A DNA stretch of 5,447 nucleotides, taken from Phycisphaeraceae bacterium. GTDB lineage: Bacteria > Planctomycetota > Phycisphaerae > Phycisphaerales > Phycisphaeraceae. Position 1 is the first letter of the stretch; the number at the start of each line of letters is the position of its first letter. Positions 1-5,447 of the stretch are shown piece after piece. The translations under genes were made by a program, and so were the position numbers. The notes under the pieces were generated by a model that saw nothing but the letters and a program-made list of their open reading frames with translations, made no database searches and had not been told where the DNA came from. The stretch covers positions 1-5,447 of the forward strand of contig SKPT01000572.1 in NCBI GenBank assembly GCA_007119405.1, written 5' to 3'.

Positions 1-25
1 GGCTATTTTTCTTTTGGGGGCATCC

Positions 26-601
26 ATGAAGCGGGCTGCGGTACTGTTAGATCTTGGTCACGTCCTTTACAAACTCTACCCGTTACTCGGCAGACGTACG
101 GCCACTTCGCAAGAGGTCGCGGCGTTCGCTGAGAATTGCGTTCGTGAGGATGAGGAAATATTTAGGATTTATTGCTACCACTGTCCTCCCTACGGAAGGA
201 CGCATCCAACACCACTGTCGGGCAATCCTGTGCATTTCGGGACCACAGATACGTATGCCACGATGGCCACCTTGATATCAGAATTGGAGGTTCGAGAAAG
301 GATCGCCTTCCGCGCCGGGGAGATCATTTTCAACGGATGGAAGCTCAAAGCAGCGACCGCAAAGGAATTGCTTAAAGGTTCGAGATCACTGGTGGATGAT
401 GATTTCCAGCCAGACATGGAACAGAAGCGAGTAGACATCAAAATCGGACTTGATGTTGCATGGCTTGCTAGCAAGCAGATTGTGGACAAGATCATCTTGG
501 TGACGGGTGACAGCGATTTTGTCCCCTGCGATGAAGTTCGCTCGCCGCGAGGGTGTTCAGGTTGTGATGGCGACTGTTGGGAATCACGGCCTCCGGCGTG
601 A
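26..601 (+). CDS. NYN/LabA-like (DUF88) PIN-fold nuclease, frameshifted near its 3' end
   Basis: The product resembles NYN-domain (LabA/DUF88) proteins, a PIN-like fold family expected to be metal-dependent ribonucleases; the RNA target is unknown. Numbering from the ATG at 26, the visible motifs are an N-terminal strand ending in Asp9 (LLDLGHV), an IYCYHCPPY block at 48-56, QKRVDIKIGLDVAWLA at 133-148 with Asp137 and Asp143, and ILVTGDSDFVP at 157-167 with Asp162 and Asp164. These acidic residues fit the usual NYN active site. His12 stands where many relatives have Asn. After Pro167 the frame goes wrong: the last 24 residues are a Cys/Pro-rich tail unlike the family, while the +1 frame gives the expected ending up to base 656. 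An in-frame TTG at 14 would add four residues, but ATG at 26 gives the normal family start MKRAAVLLD, with a weak GGGGG five bases upstream. The gene is much less GC-rich than the rest of the window. Family call is confident; whether a working protein is made is uncertain. Confidence 0.85.
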   Translation: MKRAAVLLDLGHVLYKLYPLLGRRTATSQEVAAFAENCVREDEEIFRIYCYHCPPYGRTHPTPLSGNPVHFGTTDTYATMATLISELEVRERIAFRAGEIIFNGWKLKAATAKELLKGSRSLVDDDFQPDMEQKRVDIKIGLDVAWLASKQIVDKIILVTGDSDFVPCDEVRSPRGCSGCDGDCWESRPPA

Positions 602-656
602 TCTCAGGGTTCACGCCGATGAAGTGCGAGCGGTACCTTTTTCCCCCACCACATAG
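528..656 (+). pseudogene. Displaced C-terminal segment of the NYN-domain gene (+1 frame)
   Basis: Reading from GCG at 528 in the next frame gives AMKFARREGVQVV, then a His/Arg-rich stretch ending HADEVRAVPFSPTT, and a TAG at 654-656. This is the normal continuation of a NYN domain after TGDSDFVP: a helix following the catalytic Asp, then the last beta strand and the closing HADEV-type helix. Dropping one base from the CCCCT run at 524-527 joins it to the upstream part and gives one 209-residue protein, a usual length for the family. There is no separate start signal here, so it is not an independent gene. The cause could be a true disabling mutation, an assembly or read error in the C run, or, less likely, programmed slippage. 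Confidence 0.8.
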
Positions 657-772
657 GCACAACTGACACTGAATCGGTTCGTGCAGGGTCGCACTCTAAC
701 TGCCCCGGTCATTTCATACATCAGGTCAACGGGAGGGGCCCGGGCGTATGCGGTTTCCACGAAAATCGATCG

Positions 773-1945
773 CTAGCGGGCGTAGGGGTCGGCGGCGTCG
801 CGGAGGCCGTCGCCGACGAAGTTGAAGGCGAGGACGGCGAGGCTGACGAAGAAGACGGGGGTGAGCAGCCAGGGGTTGAGGGCGACGGCCTGGACGTTCT
901 GCGCTTCCTGGAGGAGGACGCCCCAACTGGTGATGGGGGGCTGGAGGCCGAGGCCGAGGAAGCTCAGGGCGGTTTCGGCGAGGATCATGCTGGGGATGGC
1001 GAGGGTGAGGACGACGACGATGTGGCTCATGAAGGAGGGGAGAAGGTGTCGGTACATGATGCGCCAGGGGCTGGCGCCGGCGAGACGAGCGGCCATGACG
1101 AAGTCTTCTTCGCGCAAGGCCAGGAGCTTGCCGCGGACCTCGCGTGCCAGGCCGGTCCATGCGACGAGGGAGAGGACAACGGTGATGCCGAAGTAGATCT
1201 GGAGGGGTGACCAGTCGCGTGGGAGGGCGGCGCCCATGGCCATCCAGAGGGGGATGGTGGGGAAGGACTGGATGATTTCGATGGTGCGTTGGATGAGGTT
1301 GTCGATGGGGCCGCCGTAGTAGCCGGAGGCGGCGCCGATGGCGAGTCCGAGGACGAAGCTGAGGGTGACGCCGATGAGGCCGATGGTCAGCGAGACGCGG
1401 GCGCCGTAGATGATGCGGGAGAGGATGTCGCGGCCGAGCGAGTCGGTGCCGAGCAGGTGGACGCGTCCGGGGGTGTCGACGCCGAAGAGGTGGAGGTCGG
1501 TTTCGAAGAGGCCCCAGAAGCGGTAGGTGTCGCCGCGGACGAGCAGGCGGAGGGTGTGGCGCTGGGAGCGGTCCTCTTCGTAGAGGCGTTGCATGGTTTC
1601 GGGGTGGCGGATGGTCCGCAGGCCATAGACGAAGGGGCGCAGTTGCCAGCCGTCGTCGGAGATGAGGCGAAGCTGCTGGGGCGGGGCGTAGGTGAACTCG
1701 GGGTCGTAGCGGTCGAGGGGATAGGGGGCGACGAACTCGGCGAGGGCGGCGACGAGGTAGAGCAGGAGCAGGACGATGGCGGCGATCATGGCGAGCTTGT
1801 GCTTGCGGAACTTGCGGGCCATGAGCTGCCACTGTGAGGCGGTGGCGTCGACGGCGGGGTCATCGGCGGGTGGGCCGGTGGTCGACGGCGCGGCGGGCGG
1901 CGGCGCGTCGGGGGCGGGGGGCGGTGTGTCCGCGTGGCTGGACAT
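773..1945 (-). CDS. OppC/DppC-like ABC transporter permease
   Basis: Inner-membrane subunit of a peptide/nickel-type ABC importer (BPD_transp_1 family). The 390-residue protein has a Pro/Ala-rich N-terminal tail (about 1-35), a first membrane segment at about 51-74, a long extracytoplasmic loop, and the OppC signature LLGTDSLGRDILSR (164-177). Further membrane segments lie at about 183-207, 222-241, 250-266, 306-330 and 357-378. The EAA loop that contacts the ATPase is visible at about 279-303 (EDFVMAARLAGASPWRIMYR), with the conserved Ala-Ala and Gly290. The C-terminus GDGLRDAADPYAR is classic for OppC/DppC. The loop between the first segment and the signature is about 90 residues, longer than in E. 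coli OppC, but I recall similar loops (RPFVYGL, WGLFETDLHLFGVD) in one branch of this family. It starts 3 bases after the OppB-like stop, with GGAG eight bases before the ATG. It is the last gene of the operon; no ATPase gene follows. Confidence 0.95.
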   Translation of the reverse strand: MSSHADTPPPAPDAPPPAAPSTTGPPADDPAVDATASQWQLMARKFRKHKLAMIAAIVLLLLYLVAALAEFVAPYPLDRYDPEFTYAPPQQLRLISDDGWQLRPFVYGLRTIRHPETMQRLYEEDRSQRHTLRLLVRGDTYRFWGLFETDLHLFGVDTPGRVHLLGTDSLGRDILSRIIYGARVSLTIGLIGVTLSFVLGLAIGAASGYYGGPIDNLIQRTIEIIQSFPTIPLWMAMGAALPRDWSPLQIYFGITVVLSLVAWTGLAREVRGKLLALREEDFVMAARLAGASPWRIMYRHLLPSFMSHIVVVLTLAIPSMILAETALSFLGLGLQPPITSWGVLLQEAQNVQAVALNPWLLTPVFFVSLAVLAFNFVGDGLRDAADPYAR

Positions 1946-1948
1946 GGA

Positions 1949-3010
1949 TCAGGCTCCGTGTTGCTCGTAGCGGATGCGGGGGTCGAGGACGATGAGGAGC
2001 AGGTCGGAGATGAGGGTGCCGATGACGGTGAGGAGGCTGAGCATCATGACCATGGAGCCGGCGAGGTACATGTCCTGGGTGAGCAGGGCGTTGAGGAGCA
2101 TTTCGCCGGTGGTGGGCAGGCCGAGGACGATGGAGGTGATGGCCTCGCCGGAGACGATCATGGGCAGGACCCAACCGATGGTCGAGGCGATGGGGTTGAT
2201 GGCGACGCGGACGGGGTACTTGATGAGGAGCTTCAGTGGCGGGACGCCCTTGGCGCGGGCGGCGATGACGTAGGGCTTGGCGAGCTCGTCGAGGAGGTTG
2301 CCGCGCATGACGCGGATCATGCCGGCGGTGCCGGCGGTGCCGATGATGACCACGGGGACCCAGATGCGTGTGAGCAGGTCGGCGAGCTTGGCGAGCGACC
2401 AGGGCTGGCCCTGGTGCTCTGGTGAGAAGAGGCCGCCGGCGCTGACGCCGAACCAGGCGAAGCTGACGTACATGAACACGAGGGCGAGGAGGAAGTTGGG
2501 CACGGAGAGGCCGATGAAGCCCAGGAAGGTGAAGAGGTGGTCGCCGGGGGAGTATTTCCGCACGGCGGAGTAGATGCCGATGGGGATGGCCATGGCCCAG
2601 ACGAAGAGAAGCGTGGCGACGGAGATGGCGACGGTGAGGGCGAGTCGTTCGCCGATGAGCGCGGTGACGGGCTCGTCGTAGGCGAAGGACATGCCCATGT
2701 CGGGGAACTTGAGGATGGGGTGGCCGAGGGCGGGGAGGAGGAGGGCGTCGTCGCCGCGCGCCCAGCCCAGGGGTGAGAGGCCCTGCATCCAGGTGAGGTA
2801 GCGGACGAGGAAGGGGCGGTCGAGGGCGTACTGTCGGCGGAGTCGTTCGACCTGGGCCTGGTCGACGGTTTCGCCCTGGGCCTCCATGGCGGCGATGTAG
2901 GAGGTGAGGTAGTCGCCGGGCGGGGCCTGGATGATGACGAAGGAGATGAAGGAGATCACCAGGAGGGTGGGGATCATCCAGAGCAGTCGGCGGAGGATGA
3001 GGGCGAACAT
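1949..3010 (-). CDS. OppB/DppB-like ABC transporter permease
   Basis: Second inner-membrane subunit of the same importer, expected to pair with the OppC-like protein to form the translocation path. The 353-residue product begins MFALILRRLLWMIPTLLVIS, the standard OppB start, with its first membrane segment at about 9-28. A periplasmic domain (about 29-122) carries the YALDRPFLVRYLTWM motif. More membrane segments follow at about 123-147, 159-187, 216-231, 271-300 and 322-343. The EAA loop lies at about 240-268 (DELAKPYVIAARAKGVPPLK), with Ala-Ala at 250-251 and Gly255. It ends with the DPRIRYE tail usual for OppB/DppB. Length is slightly above E. coli OppB (306 residues), mostly because of the first periplasmic region. 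The start lies 6 bases after the binding-protein stop, with GAGGTG overlapping that stop as Shine-Dalgarno, which suggests coupled translation. The family is certain; the transported compound cannot be read from the permease. Confidence 0.95.
   Translation of the reverse strand: MFALILRRLLWMIPTLLVISFISFVIIQAPPGDYLTSYIAAMEAQGETVDQAQVERLRRQYALDRPFLVRYLTWMQGLSPLGWARGDDALLLPALGHPILKFPDMGMSFAYDEPVTALIGERLALTVAISVATLLFVWAMAIPIGIYSAVRKYSPGDHLFTFLGFIGLSVPNFLLALVFMYVSFAWFGVSAGGLFSPEHQGQPWSLAKLADLLTRIWVPVVIIGTAGTAGMIRVMRGNLLDELAKPYVIAARAKGVPPLKLLIKYPVRVAINPIASTIGWVLPMIVSGEAITSIVLGLPTTGEMLLNALLTQDMYLAGSMVMMLSLLTVIGTLISDLLLIVLDPRIRYEQHGA
1954..1957 (-). promoter_or_regulatory. Shine-Dalgarno of the OppC-like gene, inside the end of the OppB-like gene
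   Basis: Minus-strand GGAG lies eight bases before the ATG at 1945 and within the last codons of the OppB-like gene, whose TGA is only three bases before this ATG. Same motif and spacing as the first gene of the operon. Confidence 0.7.
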
Positions 3011-3016
3011 GGCGGG

Positions 3017-5104
3017 TCACCTCGGTTCGAGGGCGTAGCACTCGGGGGCGGTGTTGCCGGGGGTGCGGTAGTGCCAGGTCTCGACGGCGACGTCGGGGAC
3101 GTTGCGCATGCGTTCGCTGACGACGACGGGCAGGGGCGTGCGTCCGACGGTGCCGATGACCCAGAGGTTGTCGCGGTTGAGCTCGACGATGCGGCGCATG
3201 AGCTCGAGGCGGCGGTCGGGGTCGACGGTGCGTTCGATCTGCTGGTAGAGCTCGAGGGCGAGGGCGAGGTCGCCGGTGGGCGGTTCGCCGACGGCGCCGT
3301 CGCTGGTGAACCACTGGGCGTAGCGGACGGCGTGGTTGGACTCGCCGCTGAAGGGCAGCATCCATCGCGGGTCGATGAGGGGGTTGTCCTCGATCTCGCC
3401 GAACCAGACGGCCATGTCGTGCATGGCGGCGGCCTTTCGCTGGTAGAAGAGGTCGCGGTTCATGCGGTTGACCTCGGCGGCGATGCCGAGGCGGGACCAC
3501 ATCTGGGCGACGAGGGGGGTGGCGACGTCGGCGGCGTTGGGCATCTCGGTGGTGTCGATGCGGATGCGCAGCGGCCGGCCGTCGGGTCGTCGGCGGACGC
3601 CGTCGCGGCCGCGGCGCAGGCCGAGCTCGTCGAGCAGGGCGTTGGCGCGGTCGGGGTCGTAGGCGGTGTGGATGGTGTCGGCGTCGGGGACGTGGAATGG
3701 GGAGTCGGCGCCGGGGGCGACCTGTCGCGGCTGGCCGGAGCCGAAGAACATGGCTTCGTTGATCAGGCGCCGGTCGAGGCCATAGGACAGTGCCTGGCGG
3801 AAGGTTGGATTGTTGAAAATCTCGCGGAGGACGGGGTCGTGGTGGTTGAGGTTGGGGGGGAGAACGAGCTCGTTGCCGGACATGCGGCGCCAGAGCAGGA
3901 CGCGGTAGTGTCGGCCGTCGGTGCGCTGGCGGTTTTTCATGAGCAGGGGGTAGTTTTCCAGGCGGAGGTGGCGGAACTGCATGTGGACCTCGCCCTGGAT
4001 GGCGCGCATGTTGATGATCTGGGGGTCGAAGATTTCGACGTGGATCCGGTCGATGTAGGGCAACTGGTTGCCCTGGTGGTCGACCTTCCAGTAGTAGGGG
4101 TTGCGCTCGAAGACGACAGGGCGAGCGGGCGGGGCGCGGACGAGGCGCCAGGCGGCGAGGGTGGGTCGGTCGGGGTTGCGCGGCTGATCCTTGTGGGAGT
4201 AGAGCTGGGTCCAGTGCTCGTAGCCGCGGCTGTCCATTTCCTGGCGGACGTGGTCGGGCGGCTGGCCGTCGTCGGTGTCGAAGAAGTCGGCGTGGTAGCG
4301 TGAGAGGTAGTGGCTGGGCACGAGCATGCTCTGGCCGAGGCTGCCGGTGAGGTCGCGTTCGATGAGCAGGCCGGCGGGCTCGTTGAAGCGGAGCTGGAAG
4401 GTGTGTTCGTCGAGCATGTGGAAGGAGGCGACCTGGCCGCCGATGCGCATTTCGCGTGTGATGCTGGGGGTGAGCTCCTCGTTGAGCAGGACGTGGTGGT
4501 ACCAGAAGGCGATGTCGTGGGCGGTGAAGCGGTGGCCGTCGGACCATCGCATGCCGGGGCGGAGGTGGAAGGTGAAGGTGTGTCCGTCGTCGCTGATGGT
4601 CCAGTGGCGGAAGACGTTGGGCAGGACGCGCCGGCCGTCGGCGGACCATCGGACGGGGGTTTCGTAGAAGACGCGGGCGACGATGGCGCCGATGGCGTCG
4701 GCGGGCGAGTTGGCGTATCGGCGCCAGATGCCGCCGTAGGGCCCGGCCTGGTGGGGCGGGGTGATGACGAGGGGTTGCTCGGGCAGGCGGTCTTCGACGG
4801 GGGGCAGGTCGCCGCTGGCCACGGCCTGGGCCAGGGCCGGTGCCTGGGTGAAGGCGCGGGGGCGGTCGGCCGGCCAGTCGTCGACCTGGTGGATGGCGGC
4901 GTCCTGGAGCGCTTGCGGCGGGGGCTGGAGGGTGGCGACTTCCGCCAGGGAGACCCGGCCGGCTTCGGAGAGCCACCAGGTGAGGCGGCCGAGGCCCAGG
5001 ACGGCCGCGACCATCGCCGCCGCGACGGCGAGAAAGACGAGCGCGGGCGAGAGGGCCCGGGCGATGGAGCGGATGGCGTGGAGGGAGGCGCGCCGCTGGG
5101 GCAT
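3017..5104 (-). CDS. Extracellular substrate-binding protein of peptide/nickel-type ABC importer (SBP_bac_5)
   Basis: Receptor that captures the substrate outside the inner membrane and delivers it to the two permeases. The 695-residue product has a basic N-terminus (MPQRRASLHAIRSIAR), then a hydrophobic segment at about 19-45. No lipobox Cys follows it; the only cysteine is Cys689, so it looks like an uncleaved membrane anchor or a plain signal peptide, not a lipoprotein. After a linker comes DLPPVEDRLPEQPLV (99-113) and YGGIWRR (123-129). The family core follows, with FTFHLRPGMRWSDGHRFTAHDI (177-198; Trp187-Ser-Asp-Gly), FERNPYYWK (332-340), LREIFNNPTFRQALSYGLDR (426-445) and AYDPDRANALLDELGL (481-496). 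It is longer than typical DppA/OppA (about 535-545 residues), because of the N-terminal anchor and linker and inserts in the lobes. First gene of the operon; GGAG lies eight bases before the ATG. The ligand could be a peptide, oligosaccharide or other small solute; the sequence does not decide. Confidence 0.93.
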   Translation of the reverse strand: MPQRRASLHAIRSIARALSPALVFLAVAAAMVAAVLGLGRLTWWLSEAGRVSLAEVATLQPPPQALQDAAIHQVDDWPADRPRAFTQAPALAQAVASGDLPPVEDRLPEQPLVITPPHQAGPYGGIWRRYANSPADAIGAIVARVFYETPVRWSADGRRVLPNVFRHWTISDDGHTFTFHLRPGMRWSDGHRFTAHDIAFWYHHVLLNEELTPSITREMRIGGQVASFHMLDEHTFQLRFNEPAGLLIERDLTGSLGQSMLVPSHYLSRYHADFFDTDDGQPPDHVRQEMDSRGYEHWTQLYSHKDQPRNPDRPTLAAWRLVRAPPARPVVFERNPYYWKVDHQGNQLPYIDRIHVEIFDPQIINMRAIQGEVHMQFRHLRLENYPLLMKNRQRTDGRHYRVLLWRRMSGNELVLPPNLNHHDPVLREIFNNPTFRQALSYGLDRRLINEAMFFGSGQPRQVAPGADSPFHVPDADTIHTAYDPDRANALLDELGLRRGRDGVRRRPDGRPLRIRIDTTEMPNAADVATPLVAQMWSRLGIAAEVNRMNRDLFYQRKAAAMHDMAVWFGEIEDNPLIDPRWMLPFSGESNHAVRYAQWFTSDGAVGEPPTGDLALALELYQQIERTVDPDRRLELMRRIVELNRDNLWVIGTVGRTPLPVVVSERMRNVPDVAVETWHYRTPGNTAPECYALEPR
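3018..3023 (-). promoter_or_regulatory. Shine-Dalgarno of the OppB-like gene, overlapping the upstream stop codon
   Basis: Minus-strand GAGGTG ends seven bases before the ATG at 3010 and overlaps the TGA stop of the binding-protein gene (3017-3019). Ribosomes ending on the binding protein cover this site, which suggests translational coupling. Confidence 0.75.
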
Positions 5105-5112
5105 CGTAGGGG

Positions 5113-5116
5113 CTCC
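5113..5116 (-). promoter_or_regulatory. Shine-Dalgarno of the substrate-binding protein gene
   Basis: On the minus strand GGAG lies eight bases before the ATG at 5104. It supports this start, which also gives a basic N-terminus directly before the hydrophobic segment. Confidence 0.7.
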
Positions 5117-5150
5117 GCTGAAGGCGGGAGCGAGCGGACCGGTGGGGGCG

Positions 5151-5156
5151 ATCTTA
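5151..5156 (-). promoter_or_regulatory. Candidate -10 box for the transporter operon
   Basis: Minus-strand TAAGAT (four of six matches to TATAAT) stands out as an A/T-rich spot in the GC-rich divergent gap, and would give a leader of roughly 40 bases before the ATG at 5104. The best -35 at a 17-base spacing (TGGCCC, 5174-5179) is poor, so this is a tentative call. Confidence 0.3.
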
Positions 5157-5240
5157 GAACGTGTGTGAGAAGGGGGCCAGAGAGCCTCGCGGCCGGGTGG
5201 TTGGGCGTGGCAGGGGGTTCGCGAAGCCGGGGGCGGCCTG

Positions 5241-5246
5241 TATGCT
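5241..5246 (+). promoter_or_regulatory. Candidate -10 box directly before the gene at 5254
   Basis: TATGCT (four of six matches to TATAAT) ends seven bases before the ATG at 5254, the distance from a -10 box to a transcription start, so the message would begin at or next to the start codon. The -35 position at 17-base spacing (TTCGCG, 5218-5223) is weak. The same bases contain the alternative ATG at 5242, so the two readings compete. Confidence 0.3.
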
Positions 5247-5253
5247 GCCGGGC

Positions 5254-5447
5254 ATGGACGAGCCCCGGCCGGTCGTGACGCTGAGCCCGTTTCCGGATCA
5301 GCGGGACATTTATCTGCTGGCGGTGGGACTGGTGGTGGGTGTGCTGCTGGGCCCGGCGGTGCTGGGGCAGGTGTGGCCGGGGGCGCATGAGGCGTGGTTC
5401 GTCGGCGGGTCGGAGATCCGCGCCGAGATCGAGCAGCGCCAGGACGA
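5254..5447 (+). CDS. Putative membrane protein, N-terminal part only (runs off window)
   Basis: An open plus-strand frame begins MDEPRPVVTLSPFPDQRDIY, then a hydrophobic stretch at about 19-40 (LLAVGLVVGVLLGPAVLGQV), then WPGAHEAWFVGG and a charged start EIRAEIEQRQD that could lead into a helix. It stays open for 64 codons to the window edge. This looks like a short cytoplasmic head, one membrane segment and an extracytoplasmic region still to come. I do not recognise the family; the style reminds me of uncharacterised planctomycete membrane proteins, which is only an impression. An in-frame ATG at 5242 would add four residues (MLPG). I prefer 5254 because TATGCT at 5241-5246 looks like a -10 box, which would make the transcript nearly leaderless. 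Neither start has a clear Shine-Dalgarno. It is transcribed divergently from the transporter operon. Confidence 0.6.
   Translation, partial: MDEPRPVVTLSPFPDQRDIYLLAVGLVVGVLLGPAVLGQVWPGAHEAWFVGGSEIRAEIEQRQD

Noticed and set aside
190..495. Minus-strand 101-codon frame opposite the nuclease gene
   Set aside because: It is the antisense of a well-supported NYN domain, and its translation shows no recognisable motif.
681..694. Short hairpin GTGC/GCAC downstream of the nuclease gene as a terminator
   Set aside because: The stem is only four base pairs with a six-base loop and no T-run follows, so it cannot be called a terminator.
715..750. Inverted CATAC / GTATG pair in the convergent gap
   Set aside because: A five-base stem with a 26-base loop is too weak to support a regulatory or terminator claim.
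771..778. Palindrome CGCTAGCG over the stop codon of the OppC-like gene
   Set aside because: It is eight bases with no loop, leaves no room for a hairpin, and is likely chance; no T-tract of terminator type follows on the minus strand.
1860..4976. A 1038-codon minus-strand frame spanning all three transporter genes
   Set aside because: Its translation is an Arg/Pro/His-rich low-complexity product of an out-of-frame reading through GC-rich codons and crosses three well-supported genes.
3071..5278. Long plus-strand open frames (3071-4303 and 4310-5278) opposite the binding-protein gene
   Set aside because: They are rich in Gly, Val, Asp and Glu in the way expected from reading the antisense of GC-rich genes, show no domain, and lie fully opposite or across a gene with clear family motifs.
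1..5447. CRISPR array, tRNA/rRNA, insertion sequence ends or att-type direct repeats
   Set aside because: No spaced repeat units, cloverleaf-like sequence, transposase motif or paired terminal repeat was seen on reading both strands.

Overview
This window is from a bacterial chromosome. Most of it (about 720-5447) is very GC-rich with strong G/C at third codon positions, while the first ~650 bases are clearly less GC-rich. By hand count, bases 421-480 hold 27 G/C of 60 and bases 3601-3660 hold 48 of 60. Base composition, the large substrate-binding protein and the style of the small membrane protein at the right edge give a weak impression of a Planctomycetota (Phycisphaerae-like) genome. Nothing here proves the taxon.

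Layout from left to right: (1) a plus-strand gene (26-601, with its displaced 3' end continuing to 656) for a NYN/LabA-like (DUF88) PIN-fold nuclease, broken by an apparent one-base insertion just after its TGDSDF motif; (2) a short convergent gap (657-772) without a convincing terminator; (3) a minus-strand operon, read from right to left, for a peptide/nickel-type (Opp/Dpp-like) ABC importer: substrate-binding protein (5104-3017), OppB/DppB-like permease (3010-1949) and OppC/DppC-like permease (1945-773); (4) a 149-bp divergent intergenic region (5105-5253); (5) the 5' end of a plus-strand gene for a small-headed membrane protein that runs off the window.

The three transporter genes are separated by only 6 and 3 bases, and each has a good Shine-Dalgarno sequence. 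The two internal Shine-Dalgarno sequences lie in or over the end of the preceding gene, so co-transcription and translational coupling are likely. Together they supply the extracytoplasmic receptor and the two membrane subunits of an importer. No OppD/OppF-type ATPase gene is present on either side, so energy coupling must come from a gene elsewhere. All long plus-strand frames across 800-5278 are read as antisense shadows of these GC-rich genes.

I do not see a clearly new biological system. The points most worth checking are the frameshift in the nuclease gene, the composition break at that gene, and the transporter operon without an ATPase.
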